NCBI RefSeq assembly: GCF_004349355.1
Contig: NZ_SMFK01000011.1
Location: 58,231-122,230 of the forward strand
Origin: Flavobacterium cellulosilyticum
GTDB taxonomy: Bacteria; Bacteroidota; Bacteroidia; Flavobacteriales; Flavobacteriaceae
Direction: 5' to 3'
Length of the DNA: 64,000 bases
Part shown: one piece after another, positions 1 to 8,525 of the stretch
Position numbering within the stretch: the first letter of the stretch is position 1
Layout of the letters: each line of letters opens with the position of its first letter
The notes under the pieces: model-generated
Seen by the model: the letters and a program-made list of their open reading frames with translations, nothing else
Database searches by the model: none
Told to the model about the DNA's origin: nothing
Position numbers and translations under genes: made by a program

Positions 1-1239
1 CCAGGACACGTGATGACCATTCACGAAAGTGGAAAAATAACGAATGAAAAATGGTGGGATTTGAAATCCGAAATTCAGAACCATCCAAAGATTCAGAAAC
101 CAATTGAATGGTTTCGCAACACTTTTGATGACTCCCTAAAATTGAGAATGGTAAGTGACGTTCCAGTTGGTGTTTTGCTTAGCGGCGGACTCGATTCAGC
201 ATCAATTTTGGCTTCATTAAACCAACAGAATTTCAAAGATATTCAAACTTATAATATTGGATTCAAAGAAAAAGAACATAACGAATCCCATTTAGCAAAA
301 TTAATTGCTGATAAATTTAATTACGGTTTTCATACCATGCAGTTAGAAGACAACAACCTTTTCGAAAAACTGCTTAGCGCTACTTATTTTCAGGATGAAC
401 CCATTATGCATTTAAGTGAACCTCATATTTTGGCACTTTCGCAAATGGCAAAACCAGCTGTAAAAGTGCTACTTTCTGGTGAAGGCGCTGATGAATTAAT
501 GGGCGGATATGTAAGATATAAAGCACTAAAATACCCAAGTTTACTTCAAACTATTGCAGTTATTGGCAATATGGAATATTTCAATACAAGTCCTCGATTC
601 GAAAAACTTGCTCGTTATTCTCAAATAGCAGACCCTGATGACTTAGTACTCTATAATGGTTGTAATATTTACCCAAAGGACATTTCAACTGTATTTGGAA
701 TTAATTCGCCACCAAAAAACGAATATAGGATGCAAATTTTAGCAGAGGCAAAATCAATATATCCAAACAATTTAAGGAGACAAGCACTGTACCTAGACCA
801 ACATACCTATTTATGTTCGCTTCTTGACAGAAATGATCGCTGTACAATGGGCGCATCTATCGAATGTAGAGATCCTTTTTTGGACCAAAGACTTATTGCC
901 GGACTTGGATCTCTTGATGACAAATGGTTGTTCACTGGAAAAAAATGGAAATACATTTTAAAATCAGCAATGGCATCAAGATTACCTGCGGAAGTATTAA
1001 AATTTAAAAAAGTAGGATTGAGTGTTCCATGGGGAGATTATTTGATAAAAAGCCAAGGATTCATTGATGAATTAGATTCATTTTCAAAAAGTGATTTATT
1101 CAAAATGGATTATTTTGGACGCATCAATGCACCGAAATTAGTTGAAAATTTTAGAAAAGGAGATACTAAAATGATACCTTATATAATGCCGTTATTTATG
1201 ATGCATATTTGGCTGAAAAACTATGCCAATAAATTTTAA
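1..1239 (+). CDS. asnB: asparagine synthase (glutamine-hydrolysing), C-terminal part, 5' truncated
   Basis: This is the synthetase half of class B asparagine synthase, which makes asparagine from aspartate, ATP and glutamine-derived ammonia in the cytoplasm. The reading frame is open to the window edge and begins with Pro-Gly-His, the motif that closes the N-terminal glutaminase domain of this family, so the real start lies upstream. The ATP-pyrophosphatase loop SGGLDS is encoded at 181-198, followed by SGEGADELMGGY and the late motif ECRDPFLD. About 410 residues are visible of a usual 550-650. The nucleophilic Cys2 and the glutaminase domain lie outside the window. The family call is firm; a related amidotransferase such as an exopolysaccharide-locus AsnB paralogue cannot be ruled out. 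Confidence 0.9.
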   Translation, partial: PGHVMTIHESGKITNEKWWDLKSEIQNHPKIQKPIEWFRNTFDDSLKLRMVSDVPVGVLLSGGLDSASILASLNQQNFKDIQTYNIGFKEKEHNESHLAKLIADKFNYGFHTMQLEDNNLFEKLLSATYFQDEPIMHLSEPHILALSQMAKPAVKVLLSGEGADELMGGYVRYKALKYPSLLQTIAVIGNMEYFNTSPRFEKLARYSQIADPDDLVLYNGCNIYPKDISTVFGINSPPKNEYRMQILAEAKSIYPNNLRRQALYLDQHTYLCSLLDRNDRCTMGASIECRDPFLDQRLIAGLGSLDDKWLFTGKKWKYILKSAMASRLPAEVLKFKKVGLSVPWGDYLIKSQGFIDELDSFSKSDLFKMDYFGRINAPKLVENFRKGDTKMIPYIMPLFMMHIWLKNYANKF

Positions 1240-1243
1240 TCCT

Positions 1244-1251
1244 TACTTTTG
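1244..1251 (+). promoter_or_regulatory. -7 promoter box for murB
   Basis: TACTTTTG matches the Bacteroidota sigma-A -7 consensus TAnnTTTG and lies 29 bases before the murB ATG, just after the asnB stop. No clear -33 TTG sits at the usual distance. Confidence 0.5.
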
Positions 1252-1280
1252 ATCACAGAATTCAAAAAGCACTATTATTC

Positions 1281-2294
1281 ATGGAAATTCAACACAATTT
1301 TTCTCTAAAAAACTACAATACTTTTGGCATAGAAGCCAAAGCAAAACAATTTGTTGCCGTTCATAATGTTTCTGAATTACGAACTATTTTAGAACAAAAT
1401 AAAACCGAAAAAAAATTCATACTTGGAGGCGGAAGCAACATGCTTTTGACAAAAGATATAGATGCTTTAGTTATACACATAGATTTAAAGGGTCATAAAA
1501 TTATTGATGAGAACGATGATTATGTATGGGTCGAAAGTCAAGCTGGCGAAAATTGGCACGAATTTGTGCTATGGACCATCGTCCAAAACTTGGGTGGATT
1601 AGAAAACATGTCGCTTATCCCGGGAAACGTTGGGACAACTCCTGTACAAAATATTGGTGCTTATGGAACTGAAATTAAAGACACTTTTATTTCCTGTGAA
1701 GCCATGAAAATTGAAAATCAGGAAATGAAAACATTCACCAAGGACGAATGTCATTTTGGTTACCGTGAGAGTATTTTCAAAAACGAAGTAAAGGACCAAT
1801 ATATTATTACCTCGGTAATTTATAAATTAACGAAACGCAATCATAAAATTAATATTTCTTACGGAGATATTGCTTCTGAATTGGCTAAAAACCACATTAC
1901 GAAACCTTCATTAAAGGACGTCAGTAATGCGGTAATTGCCATTCGAGAAAGCAAATTACCTAATCCAAAAGAACTAGGCAATAGCGGAAGTTTTTTTAAA
2001 AACCCCATTATTCTGAAAAAAGATTTCGATAAAATTCATCCATTATTTCCTGAAATGAAATATTATGATGTTTCAGAAACCGAAGTTAAAGTTCCTGCTG
2101 GCTGGCTCATTGAGCAAGCAGGTTTCAAAGGAAAACGCTTTGGAAACGCTGGAATTCATAAAAATCAGGCCCTAGTTTTAGTTAATTATGGTAATGCAAC
2201 AGGTAAGGAAATTCTAGCAATTGCTACCACTATTCAAGACACTATTTTTAAGACTTTTGGCATTCAAATCGAAGCAGAAGTAAACGTGATTTAA
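1281..2294 (+). CDS. murB: UDP-N-acetylenolpyruvoylglucosamine reductase
   Basis: MurB reduces UDP-GlcNAc-enolpyruvate to UDP-MurNAc with NADPH and FAD, the second committed step of peptidoglycan precursor synthesis in the cytoplasm. The 337-residue length fits type I MurB. The FAD-binding PCMH fold covers about residues 15-180 (GGGSNML at 49-55, PGNVGTTPVQNIGAYG around 114-129). YRES at 161-164 supplies the active-site Arg. Ser237 in GSFFKNP is the proton-donating serine and Glu333 near the C-terminus completes the site. A TAnnTTTG box precedes the ATG. It lies between asnB and a glycosyltransferase gene on the same strand. Confidence 0.95.
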   Translation: MEIQHNFSLKNYNTFGIEAKAKQFVAVHNVSELRTILEQNKTEKKFILGGGSNMLLTKDIDALVIHIDLKGHKIIDENDDYVWVESQAGENWHEFVLWTIVQNLGGLENMSLIPGNVGTTPVQNIGAYGTEIKDTFISCEAMKIENQEMKTFTKDECHFGYRESIFKNEVKDQYIITSVIYKLTKRNHKINISYGDIASELAKNHITKPSLKDVSNAVIAIRESKLPNPKELGNSGSFFKNPIILKKDFDKIHPLFPEMKYYDVSETEVKVPAGWLIEQAGFKGKRFGNAGIHKNQALVLVNYGNATGKEILAIATTIQDTIFKTFGIQIEAEVNVI

Positions 2295-2320
2295 TACTAA
2301 AAGTAATTGCTATTTAACGG

Positions 2321-2350
2321 TTGATAATTGATAATTGATATTTATATTTG
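2321..2350 (+). promoter_or_regulatory. promoter for the glycosyltransferase-sigma factor pair
   Basis: TTG at 2321-2323 and TATATTTG at 2343-2350 are separated by 19 bases, a good fit to the Bacteroidota -33/-7 pattern. Transcription would begin near 2355, so an upstream TTG codon at 2335 cannot start the protein and the ATG at 2380 is preferred. Confidence 0.6.
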
Positions 2351-2379
2351 CACAGATTTTAAAAAGAAGCCTTGCCTAT

Positions 2380-3486
2380 ATGTTAACCTTTATTTTTTAC
2401 GCGTTTGTAATTATCGTTCTAATTCAACTTTCGTATTATGTGTTTGTTTTTGGAAAATTTGCTTTTGCTAAAAAGCAAAAATCTACACCAAAAAGAATTC
2501 CGATTTCTGTAATTGTTTGTGCTAAAAACGAAGCCGAAAATGTGGTTCGATTCATTCCGCTCCTTGCTGAACAAGATTATCCAGATTATGAAATTATTCT
2601 GATTGACGATGCATCAAGTGATGAGACTTTAGAAATTTTCGAAAATTTTGAAAAACAATACTCCAATGTCAGATTAGTAAGAGTACAAAATAATGAAGCC
2701 TTTTGGGGCAACAAAAAATACGCCTTAACGCTGGGAATAAAAGCAGCTAAAAAAGAATATTTGATATTTACAGATGCCGATTGTTTTCCTGCTTCAAAAG
2801 ATTGGATAAAAGAGATGAGTTCACAATTTACAATGCATAAAACGATAGTTTTGGGTTATGGAGCTTATGAAAAAATCAACAAGTCTTTCTTGAATAAAAT
2901 CATTCGATTCGAGACCATGCTCACAGCGGTACAATATTTTTCCTGGGCAAAAGCTGGAAAACCATATATGGGTATTGGGCGCAATTTAGCCTACAAAAAG
3001 GAAGAATTTTATAATGTAAATGGATTTATCGAACACATGAAAATCCGTTCTGGTGATGATGATTTATTCATCAATCAGATTGCTACAAAAAGGAATACAA
3101 CATTCAATTTTAGCCCTGAAAGCTTTACGTATTCGATGCCAAAAACTACTTTCAAAGCTTGGTTTACTCAAAAAAGAAGACACGTATCTACAGCAAAACA
3201 TTACAAATCCTTTGACAAAACACAACTAGCTCTTTTTTATATTTCACAATTGCTCTTTTTCTTATTTGCTATCGTTTTATTGTCTTTTCTATATCAATGG
3301 ATCATTGTTTTGTGCATCATTGGCTTCCGATATTTATTCTCTTGGATCACCTTGGGATTCTCGGCCGGAAAATTAAAAGAAAAAGATGTGATGTATTGGT
3401 TTCCTATTATTGAAATTGTGCTTATCTTCACTCAATTAAATGTTTTCATAACAAATCTTTTTTCAAAACCAGTATATTGGAAATAA
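2380..3486 (+). CDS. family 2 glycosyltransferase, membrane protein
   Basis: A 368-residue inverting GT-A glycosyltransferase that probably moves a sugar from a nucleotide donor onto a lipid or surface polysaccharide at the inner membrane. An N-terminal membrane segment (about residues 3-24) is followed by the GT2 fold: SVIVCAKNEAE, then IDDASSDET, the TDADC metal-binding motif near 131-135, and RSGDDDLF for the catalytic base region. Two or three hydrophobic helices lie at the C-terminus. The ATG at 2380 is chosen because a good promoter covers the possible upstream TTG start. The 3' end overlaps the sigma-factor gene by 10 bases, implying translational coupling. Substrate is unknown. Confidence 0.85.
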   Translation: MLTFIFYAFVIIVLIQLSYYVFVFGKFAFAKKQKSTPKRIPISVIVCAKNEAENVVRFIPLLAEQDYPDYEIILIDDASSDETLEIFENFEKQYSNVRLVRVQNNEAFWGNKKYALTLGIKAAKKEYLIFTDADCFPASKDWIKEMSSQFTMHKTIVLGYGAYEKINKSFLNKIIRFETMLTAVQYFSWAKAGKPYMGIGRNLAYKKEEFYNVNGFIEHMKIRSGDDDLFINQIATKRNTTFNFSPESFTYSMPKTTFKAWFTQKRRHVSTAKHYKSFDKTQLALFYISQLLFFLFAIVLLSFLYQWIIVLCIIGFRYLFSWITLGFSAGKLKEKDVMYWFPIIEIVLIFTQLNVFITNLFSKPVYWK

Positions 3487-4028
3487 ATCTACAAATTGAA
3501 AAAGCTAAAAAAGGAGATCAAGCAGCCTTTACTTTTCTATTGAATTTATATTGGAATGAGGTCTATGGTTTTATGTTAAAACGCACCGAAAACGAGACGA
3601 ATGCCGAAGACATTACTATAGAAACGTTCTCAAAAGCATTCGATAAAATTGCTAGTTACAATCCCGAATTTCAGTTTAATACCTGGTTGATCGCTATTGC
3701 AAAAAATGTTCATATTGATTTGTTACGTAAAAACAAATCGTCACTTTTTATTGAAATCAGTGAAGACGACGATCGAAAAGCCCACAATATTGCCGATACA
3801 ACTCCATCTGCAGAGGACGAATTAATAACTGAACAAAATCTTTCTCAACTTTTACAGTTCATCAAAGAACTAAAACCACATTATCAGGAAGTAATTCAAT
3901 TGCGTTATTTTCAAGAAATGACCTACCAAGAAATCGCCACTAAAATTGACGAACCCTTGAGTAATGTCAAAATAAAACTTCTCCGAGCTAAAAAACTATT
4001 GGCAGAAATCATTAAAGACAATCGTTAA
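3477..4028 (+). CDS. ECF-type RNA polymerase sigma factor
   Basis: A 183-residue sigma-70 family protein of ECF size. Region 2 (about residues 10-85, with EDITIETFSKAF and FNTWLIAIAKN) binds core polymerase and the -10 element. Region 4 (about 125-178, with YQEVIQLRYFQEMTYQEIA) carries the helix-turn-helix for the -35 region. The best start is a TTG inside the last codons of the glycosyltransferase gene, overlapping it by 10 bases; no ATG lies near it. No anti-sigma factor gene follows, unlike many ECF loci: the next gene, on the same strand after a terminator-like hairpin, is tonB. The regulon is unknown. Confidence 0.85.
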   Translation: MEINLQIEKAKKGDQAAFTFLLNLYWNEVYGFMLKRTENETNAEDITIETFSKAFDKIASYNPEFQFNTWLIAIAKNVHIDLLRKNKSSLFIEISEDDDRKAHNIADTTPSAEDELITEQNLSQLLQFIKELKPHYQEVIQLRYFQEMTYQEIATKIDEPLSNVKIKLLRAKKLLAEIIKDNR

Positions 4029-4042
4029 TTTGAGCTTGCTTT

Positions 4043-4075
4043 AAATAAAAACCCCCTGTTTTTATTATTATTTTT
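4043..4075 (+). terminator. A+T-rich intrinsic terminator after the sigma factor
   Basis: Arms AATAAAAAC and GTTTTTATT flank a CCCCT loop, followed by a T-rich run. The rest of the 203-base spacer up to tonB shows no clear promoter box. Confidence 0.5.
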
Positions 4076-4231
4076 CATCAAGACACCTTATAAAATGGAC
4101 CTTCACTATTTTTGTTAAAATAATTATAAAATATCCTCTGTTTTATATATTAAACTCATGCCTTTTTACGTTATTAGTTAAAATAGCACTTATATGACAA
4201 AATAAATACTTAACCTTTAAAACCACAAATT

Positions 4232-5050
4232 ATGTCTAGATTAAGTATTTACGAAACCCCATGGATTGATCTTGTATTCGAAAACAGAAACAAAAATTAC
4301 GGTGCCTATCAATTACGCCGTGAAAGTGTCAAAAGCACCTTATCGGCCTTCTTTATGGGATTATTATTTGTAGCATCCATTGGAACTATTGCAACAGTTA
4401 TCAGTTATTTTAACTCCGATACCATAGTTGTTGAAAATCCAGCACAAGAATGGTCAGACCCTATTCAAATTACAGATGTTGTCTTAACAGACGTCCATAA
4501 AACTGTAATTCCCGAAGTAAAAACCCAAGTTGCTGCAACTATTATTCAAAAAGACCAACTTATTAATCCAGTTATAGTTCATGCCGAAGAAGCAATTAAG
4601 GAGTTAGCCACAAACATTGAAAACAAGAATACTACAAGTATAACTTCCGATGCTTTGGGAACAGTTGGAACTAATCCAATAACAGCTACAGGAACCGAAA
4701 CCGAAATATCAAAAGCTGTGAATTACGGTACATCGATTGTAAACACAACAATATTAGACAAATTACCAGAGTTTCCAGGCGGAATGAAAAATTTCTATAC
4801 TTATGTGGGAAAAAATTTTGAGAAACCAGAAATCGACGGAATGAGTAACCTAAAAGTATATGTTTCGTTTGTGATAGAAAAAGACGGAAGTATGAGTAAT
4901 ATTAAAGTACTAAGAGATCCTGGATATGGTTTAGGACAAGAAGCGATTCGTGTTTTAAAATCTATAAAAGCCAAATGGACTCCTGGAATAATCGATTCAA
5001 AACCCGTCCGAACAGCTTATAACTTGCCGATTTCTATTGAGATGAGATAA
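4232..5050 (+). CDS. tonB: energy transducer TonB
   Basis: A 272-residue TonB protein that passes energy from an ExbB-ExbD proton motor to outer-membrane receptors. It has the Bacteroidota N-terminal cytoplasmic signature NKNYGAYQLR (about residues 20-29), one membrane helix (about 35-58), a periplasmic linker rich in Thr, Ala and Val, and a C-terminal TonB domain (about 185-272) with YVSFVIEKDGS, GLGQEAIRVL and WTPG. No exbB or exbD gene is adjacent, so it is a stand-alone copy. A strong hairpin terminator follows. Which receptors it serves cannot be read from the sequence. Confidence 0.9.
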   Translation: MSRLSIYETPWIDLVFENRNKNYGAYQLRRESVKSTLSAFFMGLLFVASIGTIATVISYFNSDTIVVENPAQEWSDPIQITDVVLTDVHKTVIPEVKTQVAATIIQKDQLINPVIVHAEEAIKELATNIENKNTTSITSDALGTVGTNPITATGTETEISKAVNYGTSIVNTTILDKLPEFPGGMKNFYTYVGKNFEKPEIDGMSNLKVYVSFVIEKDGSMSNIKVLRDPGYGLGQEAIRVLKSIKAKWTPGIIDSKPVRTAYNLPISIEMR

Positions 5051-5071
5051 TCTTATAATCCTATTTAATAT

Positions 5072-5109
5072 AAAAACAGCAACAAGAATCTTCTTAATGC
5101 TGTTTTTTT
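5072..5109 (+). terminator. intrinsic terminator after tonB
   Basis: AAAAACAGCA pairs with TGCTGTTTTT; an inner AAGAA/TTCTT stem extends the hairpin, and a run of seven T follows. Confidence 0.75.
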
Positions 5110-5144
5110 ACGAACTATTTTATGTTAAATTTAAGTTAATTAAT

Positions 5145-5184
5145 AATTAAACAACTGTTTAAATTAAACAGTTGTTTAATTTTG
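5145..5184 (+). promoter_or_regulatory. palindromic operator overlapping the efflux operon promoter
   Basis: Two perfectly complementary 17-base arms (5145-5161 and 5165-5181) flank a 3-base spacer AAT; each half contains AAACAACTGTTT or its complement. The right arm runs into TAATTTTG (5177-5184), a -7 box for the downstream TetR gene. A TetR-family dimer bound here would block the promoter, so this is the likely autoregulatory operator. Confidence 0.75.
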
Positions 5185-5206
5185 TCGGCTAATAAATTTA
5201 CTAACA

Positions 5207-5833
5207 TTGGAAAACAATTTAAACGACAAACAAATTCAAATTCTCGAAGTAGCTGAAAAGTTATTTGCCGAGAAAGGATTTGATGGAACTTCTATTCGAG
5301 ATATTTCGAAAATTGCGAATATTAATGTTGCTATGATTTCCTATTATTTTGGATCAAAAGATTTATTGTTAGAATCATTAATCAAACACAAAACGATTGG
5401 ACTTAAGGAACAGTTATTAGTTTTAATAGCCGAAAACCTTGAACCTGTAGCCAAAATAAATAAGTTAATTGAATTATACATCAATAGAATTAATTGTAAC
5501 AGGGGAATTTATCGCATTATGCATTTTGAATTAACTTCAAAGAAAAACGAAAGTATTCTTAAATATTTCACTGAATTAAAAAAAGCAAATTTAAAATCCG
5601 TAGAGTTAATAATCAAAGAAGGTCAAGCAAAAGGAATCTTCAGAAAAGATATTATAATCCCACTTATTACTCCAACAATTATTGGAACTTTTTTCCATTT
5701 TCAAATGAACAAAGATTTCTATGAAGAAATATTAGACTTGAAAACTGACACTCAATATGACAACTTTATAAAAACAGATTTAACAAAACACATTCAACAA
5801 ACCATAAAAGCCCTTCTTGTTTATGAAAATTAA
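5207..5833 (+). CDS. TetR/AcrR-family transcriptional repressor of the efflux operon
   Basis: A 208-residue DNA-binding repressor, first gene of an operon with tolC-, emrA- and emrB-like genes. The N-terminal TetR helix-turn-helix (about residues 10-57) has AEKLFAEKGFDGTSIRDI and VAMISYYFGSKDLL, the latter being the recognition helix. The helical C-terminus is the ligand-binding and dimerisation domain. Translation most likely begins at TTG 5207; no nearby ATG is in frame. A large palindrome just upstream overlaps the -7 box, so it probably represses its own operon until a toxic ligand binds. The inducer is unknown. The stop codon overlaps the next gene. Confidence 0.9.
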   Translation: MENNLNDKQIQILEVAEKLFAEKGFDGTSIRDISKIANINVAMISYYFGSKDLLLESLIKHKTIGLKEQLLVLIAENLEPVAKINKLIELYINRINCNRGIYRIMHFELTSKKNESILKYFTELKKANLKSVELIIKEGQAKGIFRKDIIIPLITPTIIGTFFHFQMNKDFYEEILDLKTDTQYDNFIKTDLTKHIQQTIKALLVYEN

Positions 5834-7151
5834 TTCAATACTCCTCTTTGGCTTATATTTTATTGGAATTCACGCCATAAATGCCCAAGAAAAAACGAGT
5901 TACACCTTAAATGAAGCTATCCAAATGGCGTGGTCAAATAGTAATGAAGTTGCTTTAGCTAATACAAAAGTAACTACATCAAAGTACGAATTGCAATCGG
6001 CAAAAAACAATCAATACCCTGATTTAAAAGCCTCTGGTCAATACCTGAAATTATCAAAAGCATCTATTGATTTAAAAACCAATCAAGACAATAGTGCTAC
6101 AAAGCCGATGCCAGTTGTAGATCAATTAATGCTTGGTCAGGTAAATGCAAGTCTGCCTATCTTTTCTGGATTTAAGATTCGAAATAGTATCAATTTATCA
6201 GAAAACTTATCCCTTGCAGAAACTGCAAGAGCAGACCAAACCAAAGAGGAAATTGCAATGAAGGTCATCCATTTATATGCAAGATTATATAAGTCTCAGA
6301 AAACATTAGAATTACTAAAAGAAAATCAAAACCAAGCAGAACAACGTACGGCCGATTTTAGTGAAATGGAAAAAAACGGTATAATTCCGAGAAATGATTT
6401 ACTAAAATCACAGTTACAAGTCTCTAAAATTCAGCTCTCAATTGACGAAATTAGAAACAATTTGAATGTAACAAATTACAATCTTGTAAGCATTTTAAAA
6501 TTACCAGAAAACACAGAATTAGTTATTAGAGAAAGTGATTTTGATGATTTTAAAATGAATAACATCCCTACTGATGAAAAACCAGCATTGGAATATCGTA
6601 AGGATTTGGAAGCGATAAAATATCAGGAAAAAGCATCTCAAGCCAATATAAAAATAGCCAAAAGCAATTACTATCCGTCTTTATCCATTCAAACTGGCTA
6701 TACTGTATTAGACATTAAAAATTTAGTTACAGTAGAAAATGCAATGAATTTTGGAGTTGGTATTTCCTATGATATTAGTAATATCCTTAAAAACAATAGC
6801 ACTGTAAAAATTGCCGAAAGCAAATCGCTTGAAATAAAAAACACTCATGAAATTCTTTTAGACAATATTAAAATTCAGGTAAAACAAGCTATAGAAAATT
6901 ATGATTTAGCATTGAAACAAAGTCAAGTGTATCGACAAGCTTATGAACAATCCTCTGAAAATTACAGAATTGTAAAAGACAAATACGACAATGGACTTTC
7001 AGACACAAATGATTTATTAGAGGCCGATGTTGAACAGTTGAATTCAAAAATCAATACAGCTTTGGCAAGAGCCAATATCATTCAAAAATATTACGAATTG
7101 CTTTCGGCAACAGGACAATTATTAAATACTTTCAACATTACAAAAATATAA
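5823..7151 (+). CDS. TolC-family outer-membrane efflux protein
   Basis: A 442-residue outer-membrane channel subunit; trimers form the exit duct of tripartite pumps. A signal peptide (about residues 1-20, ending HAINAQ) is followed by two OEP repeats with long coiled-coil helices (for example the Ala/Lys/Gln-rich stretches near 60-220 and 265-440). ATG 5823 is preferred to TTG 5817 because it gives a clean signal peptide; it overlaps the TetR stop by 11 bases, consistent with coupling. The periplasmic adaptor gene follows after 8 bases. It should serve the EmrAB-like pump encoded downstream. Confidence 0.9.
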   Translation: MKINSILLFGLYFIGIHAINAQEKTSYTLNEAIQMAWSNSNEVALANTKVTTSKYELQSAKNNQYPDLKASGQYLKLSKASIDLKTNQDNSATKPMPVVDQLMLGQVNASLPIFSGFKIRNSINLSENLSLAETARADQTKEEIAMKVIHLYARLYKSQKTLELLKENQNQAEQRTADFSEMEKNGIIPRNDLLKSQLQVSKIQLSIDEIRNNLNVTNYNLVSILKLPENTELVIRESDFDDFKMNNIPTDEKPALEYRKDLEAIKYQEKASQANIKIAKSNYYPSLSIQTGYTVLDIKNLVTVENAMNFGVGISYDISNILKNNSTVKIAESKSLEIKNTHEILLDNIKIQVKQAIENYDLALKQSQVYRQAYEQSSENYRIVKDKYDNGLSDTNDLLEADVEQLNSKINTALARANIIQKYYELLSATGQLLNTFNITKI

Positions 7152-7159
7152 TCAAGACC

Positions 7160-8239
7160 ATGGAAAAGAAAACTAAAAACAAGAAATTTATATTTATCAT
7201 TCTTTCATTATTAATTTTGGGAGGTATTTATGGCGGTTTCAAATATGCACATTCTTTGTCGCATGAAGAAACGGATGATGCTCAAATCGAAAAAAACATG
7301 AATCCTATCATCCCAAAAGTATCTGGATACATTCATAAAGTATATGTAAAAGACAATAATTTTGTAAAAAAAGGAGATACTCTTTTCACGATTGATAAGC
7401 GTGATTATCAAATAAAAATAGAAGAAGCGAATGCTTCATTGGTTGCTTCACAGGCTAGTTTTGAAGTTGCAAAAGCAGATATTGGAAGTGCATCTGCTAA
7501 TATTTCAGTTTCTAATTCCAATGTATTATCTGCAGGTGGAAATATTGAATCGGCAAAAATCAGATTAGCTCAAGTTACTAATGATTACAACCGTTATAAC
7601 AATTTGTATAAAAATCATTCTATAACAAAACAGCAATTTGAGCAAGCATCTTCTGCAAAACAAGAAGCCGAAAATCAAGTTCGTATTTTGCAACAACAAG
7701 AAAAAACTAGTTCCTTTCAAAAATCGGCAATCGTAGCTAAATCTAGAGTTTCTGACAAACAAACTGAGGTGGCTGCTGCCAATATTAAAAGAGCACAAGC
7801 TCAATTGGACTCGGCTTTACTTAATCTTACTTATACCGTAGTTACGGCATCAATTGATGGACAAGTTTCTAAAATTGATATTCAACCGGGGCAATTAGTC
7901 CAAGCAGGGCAATCATTGTTTTATATTATCAATAACGATGAAGCATGGGTAATTGCTAATTTCAAAGAAACACAATTGGACAAAATGCTAATAGGACAAA
8001 AAGTAATTGTAAAAATTGACGCTTATCCTGATTTTGAATTTGAAGGAAAATTGGCCAGTTTTTCACCTGCAACTGGATCGGTTTTTTCATTATTACCTCC
8101 TGATAATGCGACAGGAAACTTTGTAAAAACAATCCAAAGACTGCCTGTTAAAATTAGTTTAAATGAGTCGAACGATCCAAAAAAGATAAAATTACTTCGA
8201 CCTGGGATGAATGCAAGTGTTGATATTCATTTGAAATAA
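7160..8239 (+). CDS. HlyD/EmrA-family membrane fusion protein
   Basis: A 359-residue periplasmic adaptor that links an inner-membrane MFS pump to TolC. A single N-terminal membrane anchor (about residues 8-30) precedes ETDDAQIE, a strongly typical EmrA motif. A split biotinyl-lipoyl-like domain follows (PKVSGYIHKVYVKDN and, after the hairpin, IDGQVSKIDIQPGQLVQAGQ). Between them lies a long alpha-helical hairpin rich in Ala, Ser, Gln and Lys. The C-terminal beta-barrel has DAYPDFEFEGKL. It sits directly after the tolC-like gene and, across a repeat-filled spacer, before the emrB-like gene. Confidence 0.9.
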   Translation: MEKKTKNKKFIFIILSLLILGGIYGGFKYAHSLSHEETDDAQIEKNMNPIIPKVSGYIHKVYVKDNNFVKKGDTLFTIDKRDYQIKIEEANASLVASQASFEVAKADIGSASANISVSNSNVLSAGGNIESAKIRLAQVTNDYNRYNNLYKNHSITKQQFEQASSAKQEAENQVRILQQQEKTSSFQKSAIVAKSRVSDKQTEVAAANIKRAQAQLDSALLNLTYTVVTASIDGQVSKIDIQPGQLVQAGQSLFYIINNDEAWVIANFKETQLDKMLIGQKVIVKIDAYPDFEFEGKLASFSPATGSVFSLLPPDNATGNFVKTIQRLPVKISLNESNDPKKIKLLRPGMNASVDIHLK

Positions 8240-8240
8240 G

Positions 8241-8350
8241 ATTTTTGATTTTAGATTGCAGATTTTAGATTTGGTGTTAGTGGAAAATGGATACTGATAA
8301 TTATTTATAGATTTTCACTTCTGCAATCTGCAATCTGAAATCTAAAATTC
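8241..8350. repeat. AGATTGCAGATTT-type inverted spacer repeat
   Basis: Units such as GATTTTAGATTGCAGATTTT at the left and their imperfect reverse complements at 8320-8350 form a large imperfect inverted repeat. Closely similar units recur at 10107-10230, near 18500 and at 33343, so this is a dispersed spacer repeat. Confidence 0.6.
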
Positions 8351-8488
8351 CTTCTGCGCTCGCGTGAGGGATTGCAGTGGAGCTCTTTTTGTGAGCGGCG
8401 CTTTTGCCGATCCCAAAAAAGCGGGAACGGAAAGCCCGACCCGAAGTTGCGAGGAGGCACGACGAAGCAATCTGGAGGGTCACGCCCA
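8351..8488. repeat. REP-like G+C-rich intergenic element inside the efflux operon
   Basis: A roughly 138-base block markedly richer in G+C than its surroundings, containing GAGGGATTGCAGTGGAGCTC, an imperfect hairpin region and GGAACGGAAAGCCCGACCC. From memory, elements of this layout (GATAGCAGTGG, variable hairpin, AACGGATAGCCCGACCC) are scattered through Flavobacterium spacers. It lies between the emrA- and emrB-like genes. Confidence 0.6.
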
Positions 8489-8525
8489 AAAGATTGAAAT
8501 TTAGTTTATTTATAATAATAATTTT

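Noticed and set aside
2335..2379. Upstream TTG start for the glycosyltransferase
   Set aside because: A full -33/-7 promoter covers this codon, so it would not be in the mRNA; ATG 2380 is used.
8301..8489. A 62-codon minus-strand frame in the efflux operon spacer
   Set aside because: It lies wholly in the REP-like and AGATT repeats and has no protein motif or start signal.
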